This document shows positions 45,321-56,750 of a stretch of 64,000 nt of DNA, piece after piece. Source of the stretch: Gonocerus acuteangulatus (Eukaryota; Arthropoda; Insecta; Hemiptera; Coreidae); NCBI GenBank assembly GCA_946811695.1, contig OX328123.1:47328253-47392252 (forward strand), in the 5' to 3' direction. The position numbers were made by a program, and so were the translations under genes. Within the stretch, counting starts at the first letter, position 1, and every line of letters starts with the position of its first letter. The notes under the pieces were generated by a model. It did not search any database, had not been told where the DNA came from, and was given only the letters and a program-made list of their open reading frames with translations.

Positions 45321-47633
45321 AAAGGTATTGGTAATAAGTTTGGAGTGGCTGTGGATAATCATGATGACGTATGCATAGTTTCTCCTATCTATGTAACCTT
45401 CCTCATAGCCTCCAACTGAAGTTATCGTTATTTCTTATTTTATAGAAAGATTTAACCCACGAGAGAATGGAATTTTATTCGCCATGAGGCACATATTTAC
45501 AGTTGATTATAACAGTAAAATGAATTTTCTAGTAAAACAAGATTCTTAAAATGACAACGAATTTTTCGTTATTTATAATAAAGCCTTCTCGGCGGTAGTC
45601 GAAGAGTAAGTACGTTTTCAGTACATAATTGTAATGACTTATACAGATTAAGAATTATCCGCTTCAGTGAAAGTTGGCTACTGTCTGTTTCCTGTGATTT
45701 GTGATTCTAATCTATGGTAATTAAATATCCTATCCCTCATAAATAAGATGTAGATAGTCCTGTGAAAATATGTACAAATGCGTGATCTTGGTAAAAATAA
45801 TCATTTTTGAGTTTAATTTGTGGTTGGGGTTCATTAATGGCCACATCCTGGACCCAGTATTAGTTACTGTAATTAACAAATTCAAAATATATGTGTATTT
45901 TATTTATTTACTGTTTTAGGAATTTTTTTTTTATATTTGTGGAAGTATTTTTTTTATTGTTTTAAGTAAATATTTACTTAATTTTTATGTAAACATTTAT
46001 AAAAATAAATATTTCTCTTCAGCTTTATGAGTAAACTGAAGAAAAAAATATAATTTTTTTTTCACAGATCCATGTTTTTTTGTTTTTTTTTTTAAACTTT
46101 TGTTCTTAAATCGTTCATATACTTCAATAACACAGGGTTGTGATACATGAATGGAAAGCTGGTTAAAGGAGGAAGTTTTTCTGAAACTCAGAAATCTCAG
46201 AACCTGCACATTGAGGAGTAACGCTGAAAAGAAATATCAAGAAAATGTCAGGAAATTTAGTATAGCTTTCTTTTGGTAAGATAGACGTACTTACATTCAT
46301 TCCTTTTTACGTTAACTCCCTACTAGTCTTATAGTAAATTTACTCAGCTTTCGATTGGTTTCACTTCCTTTTTAGTAGAACCATCTGGGCCGGAGCTACA
46401 ATGATTATTCTTCTAAAAACCTCGTTTGTCTCGATAAAACAATAAAACGACGTTTTCTCCCTTGTGGGCGAGAATTCGGAAAAGGGTCCTCTATCACCTC
46501 TCACAATATGACTAGATAACGATTTATAAAATTGATTTATTCATTTCTTACGAAGTTAGTTCATGATAAAACTAACCTAAGGTAAATCAATAGCCTGGAT
46601 AAACATATTTTGAATAAATTTACAAACAATTTTAAAAATCTTTCAACCCTTAAGTATGTTAAAAATGAAAGAAACTAGATTGATGTTAATGATCATGGTT
46701 ATCGATATGCGAAATTAGATTTATAATGAAATAATATTACTTATATAATAAATATAACTTTTCTAATTAAACGGAGGGTTTATATATCAGATACCTTTAG
46801 GATATATATCAGATACCTTTAGGATATATATCAGATACCTTTAGGATATATATCAGATACCTTTAGGATATATATCAGATACCTTTATCAGAATTTCTCA
46901 GAAATTTAGAAAAAAATTAAGAGCGTGTAAGAGTTTTACCATTAGCCAGTTTACTTAAAGAGGGAAGAAGACGGTTCTATTAGAGCTGAGTGTACCTCTA
47001 AAGGGGATTGGATTACAAGCCTTCTTTTTAATTTTCATGAAAAGAATACCTCCAGACTTATTATGAGCCTTCAACTCTCTGGATCTATTAATAACGGCAG
47101 CTCAAATTTTATATTATCTTTCATTTCTTAACTAAGATATGACATCAATTATTACTTCACAATAAAAGTTTATTATAATACATAGAAATTACCTATAATG
47201 CCGCTAGCCTAATTAAGGAAGAACGCGAGCTTAAAACGGGAAGATCTAGTTTAAATCCAAGCTTGGATAAATCTTCTGAAAAATATTTTTTTTGAAAATT
47301 AAATCAATATTTTCAATATTATACTGTCTTGTTTATCATAGAGTGGTTTAATGCATTTGAACCCTATTCGGGGTCCTTACTGCATAGCTTTACATGAAAA
47401 TATCCGTTGGCTAAACTCCGCGCCATGTTTCCACCAACAACTTGCAAAAAGACTGAGGTCAAACACTATCCTTTTCGTTAATGAAGTAATTTAATTGAAA
47501 TTCCAGATCTTTCAGAGCTAACTATACTGGTCGACATCAAATTTGCCTTTTACAAGAAAATATACTATGTTGATGGTATTTCATTCGCTAAAGGTCAATT
47601 ATACAAGTTAAAATTCATAGTTCTCTCTTTTTA
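45321..47633. other. Intergenic DNA
   Basis: No gene is supported. A 22-bp tandem repeat sits at 46781-46887. Confidence 0.5.
46781..46887. repeat. 22-bp tandem repeat, five near-identical copies
   Basis: cagatacctt recurs at 46788, 46810, 46832, 46854 and 46876, exactly 22 bases apart, with identical spacer text (taggatatatat). The identity implies recent expansion. Confidence 0.95.
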
Positions 47634-47692
47634 GCGCGGTTCCTCCTGCGTTTCAGAACCCCTAGAGACCGAAAATAACGGTGGTTCAAATT

Positions 47693-47751
<59 letters not shown>

Positions 47752-48043
47752 CTGTTCGCTCTGTAGGTCGTAGACGAATGGTCCGATTTTGATGAAATTT
47801 GGTACAAAAATCTTTCTTCTAATTTGAAAGGTCAAGTTCGTTAGCCAGCAGAATCCGTCCATTGGAAGATGGCGTTTGGGCCGAAATTCGCGCAAAAAAA
47901 TCCTAACGCTTACGTTTTTGAGTTCATAAGCTTGTAAGAACTCGTTTCATAAGCTTCTTGGGCTAGCAAAACGAATGAAACCATTTTCAAGGCGATAGCT
48001 TTAACCGTTTTCGAGAAAATTGGAAAAATAGTTTTTGAATACC
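47634..48043 (+). mobile_element. Repeat family H, copy interrupted by another family H copy
   Basis: Starts with tttttagcgcggttcctcc, lacks part of the hairpin, has (TA)n at 47696-47747, and runs to 'gaaaaatagtttttgaataccg'. There the text expected in other copies (tttttggtttgggtac) is replaced by a second ttttagcgcgg terminus. The second copy therefore entered a T run. Confidence 0.6.
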
Positions 48044-48629
48044 GTTTTAGCGCGGTTCCTCCCTCCCCCATAGGGAGGAACCCCGCTTATAAGGTTGATA
48101 CAATGAAACAATCCGGAAGTGCCGACTAGAAAATTTTGCGTTTCAGAACCCCTAGAAACCGAAAATAACGGTGGTTCAAATTTGTATATATATATATATA
48201 TGTATATATTTATATATATATATTATTTATTTATTTATTTATTTGTTTTCAGAGACCCGTAACGTTTGGCGATGGTCTCCTTACAGTTTATCACTATGAA
48301 AATCTGTCTCAGTCCAAAAGAAAAAGATAAATAAATAAAAAAATGAAATAAATAATTATAAAGTATAACAAAATAAATGAAACTGAAAACAACAAAATAA
48401 TAGTAAATAAAGGAATAGAAAATAAATAAATATACATAGGTATATATATTATAAGGAATATGTATAAGTACTTTAAATTAAAATGATCTCATTTCGATTT
48501 TTTTACTTTTAATGCAGATGGAGGGCAATTGGAAATTTCATTTAGAAAAAAAAAACAAAAAAAAAAACAAAAAAAAAAAACAAAACACAAAGGCTCAACT
48601 ATACTTTACTATAAATTTTACATATTTTA

Positions 48630-49104
48630 TTAAATTTTTGAGTATATGTTAAGTGTTTTGAAATGTTTGAGTATTGTGTTGATGTAAGGGCTACCTGGTA
48701 ATAATATTTCAACTAAGTCGTGTGGTATTTGTAAGTTGTCTCTCTGTCTACAGTCTATAAGTATGTGTTTTACTGTAAGGTCCTCGTTACAATGTCTGCA
48801 TTTTGGTCTGTCTGTTTTTTGCATAAGATGTCCGTGAGTTAGTAAGCAGTGTCCAATTCTAAGCCTGGTTAATACTACTTGTTCCCGTCTTGTGAGGTTT
48901 TCGTTCAACCAGGCTCCTGTTGTGTTTTTAATCTGTCTTAACTTGCTTTCGGATTTCGTCCATTCTTTTTGCCAGTCGTCCAATATGATGGTTTGTGCTA
49001 AGGTACATAAATCTGATGTAGTTACGGTTTCTGAGTCTGTTGTGGGTCTCTGTGTTGCTAATTTCGCTTGTATGTCTACAGATGTACTTTGCGATATACC
49101 AACG
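48630..49104 (-). pseudogene. I-clade LINE ORF2 C-terminus (end of RNase H to stop)
   Basis: The open frame runs on the minus strand from VGISQSTSVDIQAKLA (end of RNase H) through EQVVLTRLRIGHCLLTHGHL to a CX2C...H...C zinc motif (CRHCNEDLTVKHILIDC) and a natural stop at 48630. It is clearly related to the LINE at 8040 (same RLRIGHC-LTHG-LM block) but is a different family. The N-terminal extension of the open frame past 49104 is palindrome-derived and not part of the protein. Confidence 0.75.
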
Positions 49105-49124
49105 TATATCGCAAAGTACATCTG
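49079..49124. repeat. Perfect palindrome 1: 21-bp arms, 4-base loop
   Basis: 49079-49099 and 49104-49124 are exact reverse complements around caac. The right arm begins with the complement of native LINE sequence, so one arm is original and the other a copied-back strand. Confidence 0.95.
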
Positions 49125-49136
49125 CATATGTACTTC

Positions 49137-49182
49137 GCAGCTCTGCGGAATATCGCAGCTCTGCGATATTCCGCAGAGCTGC
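49137..49182. repeat. Perfect palindrome 2: 22-bp arms, 2-base loop
   Basis: 49137-49158 and 49161-49182 are exact reverse complements around ct. The right arm (ending in gcagagctgc) is native RNase H coding sequence (AEL), so the left arm is the copy. Confidence 0.95.
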
Positions 49183-49395
49183 ATGCCATTCTTCTCGCAC
49201 TGACCAACATCCACAACTCAACTACTAACGACATTACAGTTTGCACGGACTCACTGAGTTCTTTACTTTCCATGGGAAACATATACAGCACTAATCCTCT
49301 TCTCATCAAAATTTTTACTACATTATTTCAACTACAAAGTCAACACAAACATGTCACGATGTTCTGGCTACCTGGTCACGTTGGTATATCGCAAA

Positions 49396-49401
<6 letters not shown>
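49172..49401 (+). pseudogene. I-clade LINE RNase H fragment, inverted relative to its own 3' end
   Basis: The plus strand reads AELHAILLALTNIHN, VCTDSLSSLLSMGNIY and MFWLPGHVGISQST, which are the Glu, Asp and His blocks of RNase H. It stops at the (TA)n junction; the rest of the domain continues on the other strand at 49104. A cut-off fragment without activity. Confidence 0.75.

Positions 49402-49457
<56 letters not shown>
49402..49457. repeat. (TA)n microsatellite, right half of a split tract
   Basis: Continues the family H tract that begins at 48185. The LINE ends in catat, which merges into it by microhomology. Confidence 0.85.
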
Positions 49458-49461
<4 letters not shown>

Positions 49462-52114
49462 CTGTTCGCTCTCTAAATAGAAGACGAATGGTCCGATTTT
49501 GATGAAATTTGGTACAAAAATCAGTCGTCCAATTTGAAAGGTCAAGTTCGTTAACCAGCAAAATCCGCCCACTGGAAGATGGCGTTTGGGGCGAAATTCG
49601 CGCAGAAAAAATCGTAACGCTTACGTTTTTGAGTTCATAAGCTTGTAAGTACTCTTTTTATAGGCTTCTTGGGCTAGGAAAACGAATGAAACCATTTTCA
49701 AGACGATAGCTTTAACCGTTTTCGAGAAAATTGGAAAAATAGTTTTTAAATACCGTTTTTGGTTTGGGTACTTAGAATCACGGGATTCAGTTGAAACATT
49801 ATCTGCATGTTCTACTTTCATTAAAACTAATATGTTGAAAGTTTCGTTACGTTTGGAGTTAAGGAAGGGTTAGAATAAAATATTTTATGAACACACATGA
49901 AAAGTTTTGGGAACTTCGTATACTTTCATTAATATCTCGAACACCGTTGGGAAATCGTGGTAAGTGGATAGAAACTATTTGAAAGCTTACTAAATTCTCT
50001 ACAAAAATTATTCTAAAACTATTTTTGATTAGGTTATGTCAATCGGAGAAATAAGTGCTTAAAACTTCAAATACGTCTGTTTTGTTCTTATGAACGGGTT
50101 TTTGTCGTTCTTTTTGTAATTTTTGTCTCTTTCCCTTGGTTTTTTATTTTTGTAATTTCTTATGTTAGGAAAATGTATTTGTTTGTAAAACAGGATCGGA
50201 AAAATGACTCTATTTTTTATTTTAATTTTATTGATCAACAGGTCTTTGCATATATTTAAAAACTCTGTTGATATAACCTCTATATCGTTTTTTACCTATA
50301 ACCCCCTCGAAAAGGGTTAGGAAATCGTGGAAAAATGTTTTGAAGAAATGTTTGATGGGGTCGTCACATTAGGAGAAATAAGTGCTTAAAACTTAGTCTC
50401 TATTTGTGTGTTTCCCGCAGTTTTTTTTTTCACTGCTCGTTATTTTTGTAATTTCTTATAGCAGTCAAATGTATTTGTCAGTAAACAGGATACGTATAAT
50501 TAGAAGCAATATTTTGTTTGTTAGAATTCGAAGATGCCTTATGAATATCTAGATTACAGTACTGGTGTTGATTTCGTTCTTTAGAATTGTTCTTGGTATT
50601 CCCTATTTTCATCTGTTACCCATAGTTTTTTATTGCTAGTAGTTTTTCTTATTGATTATAGAATATAAATCTATTTGATTTTAAAACAGGGTACGTAAAA
50701 TTAGTAAGAATATTTCGGAGATTTCTGAGCGAAATGCCTTGTAAGATTTTCTACCACCACGAACGGCATTTTTCCTCTATTTTTCAGCCAGATAGGCTTT
50801 ATTTGGCATATTATTCTATATAGGTTTTATTAAGCAGGGGATTCTGATGAAATGTCGTGTTTTTGCTGTGGATTTTAATTACGATGTATCTAAGATTGGG
50901 TAACATTAGCGAGTCTACATAGTGAAGAACCGACGACGGAGGTAGGCTTCTTGCTATGATTTAGTCTACATATGTATATTAAGTCCTAAATCCAAAAAAA
51001 ATAAACTTCACAACGGTTAGATACTATGAGCGAATAGAGTCGGTTCACTGCCCGGACTGAACCCTCCTAGCAGGAAATTTACCTGCTTGGAGTTAATCCT
51101 CAAGAGTTGTAAATATACCCCAGGTATCTGCCGACACAAATACAAAGCCTAGCTACGCAGTCCAGGCAACGAATGCTTGAAAACAGCTATAGGTAGAAAT
51201 GTTTGGAACACAATTTTTGACTTCGTAACTTTGTATGGGCTGGATAGGAGGTGAACATATCAAAAGTCCTTACCCTTAACCTTTGAGCCGGGGAGGAGGG
51301 GGGGGGGTTTAGAAGGTCCCATTTTTCCGGTGTTCACTAATATCTCGGAAACCCTGCGTCCTAGCAACATGACTATTCTATAACAAATGAATGCTGATTA
51401 AATTTCATACAAGTTCTATTCTACAATACAAGTTCTGGAAATAACACAGTTCCATACATAGGTTATATACTAAATATTCATAAAGATTACTTAGTTGTAA
51501 CCAGATTCATCAATTAGCAATCAATAGTTTTCAACGCAGGTTCTATACTAAATATTGATCAAAAGTATTTAATTAGAAAAAAAAAACAAGCTTTCTCAAG
51601 ACTTTTTTTTGGTCCATGTTGGACCAAAAACCAACATGGTTTGTTTGTATCTACTCCTTGGACTTAATTAGGTATATTATTCTATATCTTGACTTGTTAT
51701 TCGGCAAGACTTGTTATTTGTCCTTCTATATCTACTAGATAGGCTTTATTCGGCATATTATTCTATATAGGCTATATTAGGCATGGTATTCTACTCAATC
51801 TTTCTTGTACTTCTTCTTGATCCTTCTGTATCCACTAAAAAGGCTTTATTAGGCATATTTTGTAGTGATTTATAGAGCTTTGCTTTAGAATTAGAGCCGG
51901 ATTGTGTAATTTCCGCTTCTGTGTATAAGTTAACTACTGTCGGTGTCCCTGACGCCTTAACATCACTTATATTCGAGATGTTCGAGAGGATTTCAACAAT
52001 TTTCACGAGATATATTAAAAAAAAAGTTTATTTCTTTTCTAAGCTTTTCAAATGACACTAGGGATATGAACGGAACCGCGCTAAGATGATGCAGTTCCTG
52101 CGAGTCGGACTTTT

Positions 52115-53560
52115 ATTTGTTTGTTTTTGGTACTTAGAATCATGGGATTCAGTTGAAACATTTTCTGCATGTTCTACTTTCATTAAAACTAATATGTTGA
52201 AATTTTTGTTACGTTTGGAGTTAAGAAAGGGTTAGAATAAAATATTTTATTAACAGACAAAAAAGTTTGGTAACTTTGTATACTTTCCTTAATATCTTGA
52301 AAAAGGTTGAGAATCTTGGTAAACGGAAAGTTACCATTAGAAAGCTTACTAAATGCTCGACAAAAATGGTTCTGATGAACGTTTTGATTAGGCGATGTCA
52401 ATCGGAGAAATAAGTGCTTGAAACTTCAAAGTAATTGATTTCGCTAATTCGAACTGTTTTTTTTTTTGTCTTTGATTTTGGTACTTAGAATTATGGGATT
52501 CAGTTGAAACATTTTCTCCATGTTCGAATTTCATCAACACTAATATGTTGATATTTTGGTTACGTTTGGAGTAAAGGAAGGGTTAGAATAAAATATTTTT
52601 TTAACAGACATGAAAAATTTTGGGAACTTCGTATACATTCATTAATATCTCGAAAACGGTTTGGAAATCGTGGAAAGTGAAATATAACAGTTCGAAAGCT
52701 TGCTAAAGTTTCTACAAAAAATGTTTTGAAGGAACTTTTGATGGGATGTTCATATTAGGAGATATAAGTGCTCAAAACTTAGTTATTTTTGTTTACATAT
52801 AAACGGATCTATTTGTGTGCTTCCCGCAGTATTTTTTTCCCTGCTCGTTATTTTTGTAATTGCTTATGTCAAATGTATTTGTCAATAAAACAGGACACGT
52901 ATAAGTAGAAACAATATTTTGTTTTTACGGAATCTTGGGATTCTCAGACGCCGTATGAATATCTATTAGGCCCCCTTCGTATACTTTCCTTAATATCTCG
53001 AAAACGGTTGAGAATCTAGGTAAGTGGAAGGTTACCATTAGAAAGCTTACTAAATGCTCCACAAAAAAGATTGTGAAGAATTTTTTGATGAAGCGATGTC
53101 AATCGGAGAAATAAAACTTTCGTTTATTTGAACGGTACTTTTTGTCTGTTTTTATTTCTTGTTATTTTATTATTGCTTCTAGTAGGAGTAAAACAAGATA
53201 AGAAAATGGAAAAGATATTTATAATTTTTAACGAAAGATCAAAACAAACTATTAATTGTATCTAGTCCTCTTTTGTTTGTCTCTGTTTACCTTCGTTTTT
53301 AATTTTTTTTTGTTTTTCTCGGTTTGCCTTAGTTTTTAATTGCTTGCTGTTATTTTGATTGCATTTGTTTCAATAAAACATGATAAGTAATTGAAAAGCG
53401 TGTTTGTATTTTGAATTGACTTAGAGAGTCTTGCTTTAGATTGAGGAATTTCTGCATCTAACCTGGGGGTGTTAGCAATTTTCATTAAATAAACAAAAAA
53501 AATTTAGTTCTATTTTAAGTTATGGATGACACCGGATACGTCTTAAGATGACGCAGTTCC
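52115..53560 (+). mobile_element. Repeat family H bodies, partial and tandem
   Basis: Two to three successive blocks starting 'ttggtacttagaatcatggg' (52126 and 52478) or entering at 'cttccttaatatctcgaaaa' (about 52988) repeat the 350-bp internal unit seen at 25801. The stretch ends near 53558 with a degraded 'aagatgacgcagttcctgc' terminus. No (TA)n or terminal hairpin is present. Confidence 0.5.
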
Positions 53561-53726
53561 TGCTGAAAGAGAATGTGAAAGAGAACATTCTGGTAGGGTC
53601 AGACATTTGCCCGGGTCGAGCTACCAGGCAGGTAGGCTTTTATTGCACTTCATAAATCAAGAGTTGACAGATATTTTACCTCTAGTAAGTCATGCAGCCA
53701 AATGCTATAGTAGAAATATAGGTAAA

Positions 53727-54190
53727 AAAGTCCGACTCGCAGGAACTGCATCATCTTGGCGCGGTTCCGTTCTTATCCGAAGTGCGATTAGTAAAGGAAT
53801 AGTAGCAGCTATCGGTAGGTTTTGATCTTTCGTTAAAAATATAAAATAAAATCTCAAAGAGAAGGAAGCTTAAAGCGCCACATATGGAAACTGACAGTTT
53901 TCTAAACGGATGGGACTCTCCCGTCATCGCGACGCTCACTCTAGGAAAACTCTATTACTAATATGATTCTTATTTTCTCAGCTTTAATGAAATACTCATT
54001 CCACCGTTAAATAAACTTAAAAAACAAAAGTGAGGTAAACAGTGACAAAAACCCGTTTAAAATAACAAAACTAACTCTTTCGTAGTTTTAAGCACTTACT
54101 TCTTCGACTGATATTGCCCCATCGAAATTTGCTTCAGAATCTTTTTTGTAGAGAATTTAGTAAGCTTTTGAATTTAGTAAGCTTTTTTAT
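53727..54190 (-). mobile_element. Repeat family H, non-hairpin end
   Basis: Starts aaaaaagtccgactcgcagg and continues with 'gcgcggttccgttcttatcc', then a body block with 'agttttaagcacttacttct'. It is cut off by an AT-rich stretch at about 54190. Confidence 0.55.
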
Positions 54191-54321
54191 TCATTTGAGC
54201 TATATTTAATATAATAAATATATATTAAATATTTATATAATATTTATATAAATATTTATTTATATTTATATTTAATCGCGCGAGGAGCGCGATAGATTTA
54301 TCACATTAAGGATAATTCCTA

Positions 54322-54354
54322 ATAATGATAAGGGAGCTTGGAAAAAGAAGCATG
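54322..54354. repeat. Left 33-bp target-site duplication
   Basis: ataatgataagggagctt... recurs at 54652-54684 with a single difference. Confidence 0.8.
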
Positions 54355-54651
54355 AGGCAGCATCGGAGTGGAGTCTATGTCAGAAGTGTAGGCAGACAAA
54401 GAACAAGATGGAGGGATGAAATTGTCAGTAATGTTGGAAATAACTGGTGGATTGTTGCGAGAGATAGAGTGTGGTGGGCAAAAGTTGTAAATAGGTTGTA
54501 AATATTATGCAAATAGAACTGATTTTAAGAACATTATCATTATTTATGTTAAAAATATTACTACTTTTCTAAATATATTCAGCTGTTATCTATTCCTCCG
54601 TAAAGGAGAGGATTTGTCAGAAATTATGCCAATAAAGCTATTATTATTATT
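54355..54651 (+). mobile_element. Strongly 5'-truncated LINE (RTE/CR1-like 3' end)
   Basis: 297 bases between long direct repeats. A short frame near 54390-54500 reads RRQRTRWRDEIVSNVGNNWW then ARDRVWWAKVV before a stop. This is the 'GRPRTRW-DDI...A-DR--W' end common to several LINE C-termini. The 3' end is tgccaataaagctattattattatt, a polyadenylation-like signal plus (ATT)n tail. The 33-bp target duplication is unusually long. Confidence 0.65.
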
Positions 54652-55550
54652 ATAATGATAAGGGAGCTTTGAAAAAGAAGCATGCGAAGTTTTTAGAGCA
54701 GTCTTTCATGGTTTTTTGGGCAATAAGAGAAATAAGATTATGAACTCGTCAAAAATCTCCCTCAAAAGTATAAACGGTTGGGTTGCAATATGTCCCAAAA
54801 ATTCGTTTTCTTCATTATCATTTTAATTTTTTCAGGATCAATCTTCATCTTCTTTAATTTTCATCTTGATTCATTTTTATCTTGATGTTAGTGACCAATG
54901 TGATGACTAACATCATGTCAATTTTCAATTTGATATGAAAAGTAAAAAATAATAATAAATAAATATATATATATTTTTTAACAATTTTTTTTGTACTTTA
55001 ACATGTTACTAAAAGTCAAAATTAGGTATATTTTCCAAAAAAGTCCGACTCGCAGGAACTGCATCATCATAGCGCGGTACCGTTCTTATCCCTAGTCTAA
55101 TTTGGAAAGATTGAAATCGAATCAGTTATTATTTTGATTCCACCAGTCTTGAAAACTCTTGATTTACGATCTTACCTGTATGGGTCGGCCAACCCATAAG
55201 TCGGCCAGAAAGGCCTCCGCACAAATGCATTTGGAAAGCCTTGGGATCTCTCTCTTTGAACGCTACATTTCTAACAATAAATTGATCTTCTTATTTTACT
55301 TAATCTGTTTTATTGTCAAATACATTATCCGACTATAAGCAATTAAAAAATAACAAGGAATAAAACAGACAAAAAGAACCGCTCGAATAAACGAAATCAA
55401 TTACTTTAAAGTTTTAAGCACTTATTTCTCCGGACCTCGCCTAACTAAAACTTTCTTCAGAACATTTTTTGTAGAGCATTTAGTAAGTTTTCGAATGGTA
55501 ACCTTCCGTTTCCCATGATTGTCAACGGTTTTCGAGATACTAACGAAAGT

Positions 55551-55639
55551 TTATAAAATTTTATCATCCCACGGCTCGCTGGTAAAATTCCTCGCTGCAC
55601 CCTGGATGTCGGCGCTAATGACCTAGATGTAGATGCGCC

Positions 55640-55676
<37 letters not shown>
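55551..55676 (+). mobile_element. Short poly(A)-tailed retro-insert
   Basis: About 90 bases ending ctagatgtagatgcgccgt plus 35 A, flanked by the 12-bp direct repeat actaacgaaagt at 55539-55550 and 55676-55687. It looks like the 3' tip of a LINE or SINE inserted in the family H body. It creates the only break in an otherwise continuous family H text. Confidence 0.75.
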
Positions 55677-55678
<2 letters not shown>

Positions 55679-55963
55679 AACGAAAGTATACAAAGTTACC
55701 AAAACTTTTCTTGTCTGCTAATAAAATATGTTATTCTAACCCTTCCTTTACTCCAAACGTAACCAAAATTTCAACATATTAGTGTTGATGAAATTCGAAC
55801 GTGCAGAAAATATTTCAACTGAATCCCATAATTCCAAGTACCAAAAAAAAAGATTTTGCTGGTTAACGAACTTGACCTTTCAAATTAGACGAAAGATTTT
55901 TGTACCAAATTTCATCAAAATCGGACCATTCGTCTAGGAGCTAGAGAGCAAACAGACAAATAT

Positions 55964-56017
55964 ACATATATATATATGTATATATATATATATATGTATA
56001 TATATACATATATATAT

Positions 56018-56095
<78 letters not shown>

Positions 56096-56119
56096 TTATA
56101 AATATATATAAATTTGTAC

Positions 56120-56172
<53 letters not shown>
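55964..56172. repeat. Long (TA)n tract with variants
   Basis: About 200 bases of TA with scattered G/C and T substitutions, left half of a tract split by the pogo-like element. Confidence 0.9.
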
Positions 56173-56175
<3 letters not shown>

Positions 56176-56522
56176 GAAGGTGTTGTACCTCTGACCATAT
56201 TGTACCTTTGACCACCGAGGCTGTGGCGGCGTGTAGCAATATTTTATAAATTTTGGTATAATTAGTGTTTAGCTCCTTCACTAGAGGGCTTGTGTAATCT
56301 ACTTTGGATTATTCAAGTCAACGAGGATTCTTACAAAAAATATTTATTCATTTTTTACCATAAAAATGTAAGTTATTTATAGATGACGTTTTGCCTCATA
56401 ATATTTTTTGTATTATGTCTTTTTAGATGGAAATCATTTGACAAAGCAGCTATTACCATAAGAAATATGGTGTAGCTTCTGAGATTAATTTATCTCAATC
56501 CTAAAATTTGTAGCATGCTTTT

Positions 56523-56657
56523 AAGCGCGGTTCCTCCCTCCCCCATAGGGAGGAACCCCGCTTATAAGGTTGATACAATGAAACAATCCGGAAGTGCCGA
56601 CTAGAAAATTTTGCGTTTCAGAACCCCTAGAGACCAAAAATAACGGTGGTCCAAATT

Positions 56658-56750
<93 letters not shown>

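Larger units (their letters stand above)
48223..49401 (-). mobile_element. 5'-truncated, 5'-inverted I-clade LINE
   Basis: The 3' part is on the minus strand, from about 49104 down to an (AAAT)n tail at 48222-48243. The sequence that should lie upstream of it (RNase H) is instead in the plus orientation at 49172-49401. This order (inverted 5' segment, then 3' segment) is the structure produced by twin priming during LINE insertion. The two halves overlap by about 23 bases (cgttggtatatcgcaaagta). Two perfect palindromes occupy the junction. The element landed in the (TA)n tract of a family H copy. Confidence 0.7.
48044..52114 (+). mobile_element. Repeat family H copy split by a LINE in its (TA)n tract
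   Basis: The complete terminal hairpin (gcgcggttcctccctccccc and its complement) starts at 48044. The (TA)n tract begins at 48185, is interrupted at about 48222 by a minus-strand LINE, and resumes at 49402-49457. The text then continues with the expected tttgtctgttcgctct and body. The end, gatgcagttcctgcgagtcg plus gactttt, lies at 52090-52114. Much of 50200-51780 is not recognisable from the other copies and may hold further insertions. That part includes a repeated 'gataggctttatt.ggcatattattctatatagg' block at 50788 and 51738. Confidence 0.5.

Noticed and set aside
55915..56281. Three overlapping Tyr/Ile-rich frames on the minus strand
   Set aside because: They are translations of the (TA)n microsatellite and lack any other coding signal.
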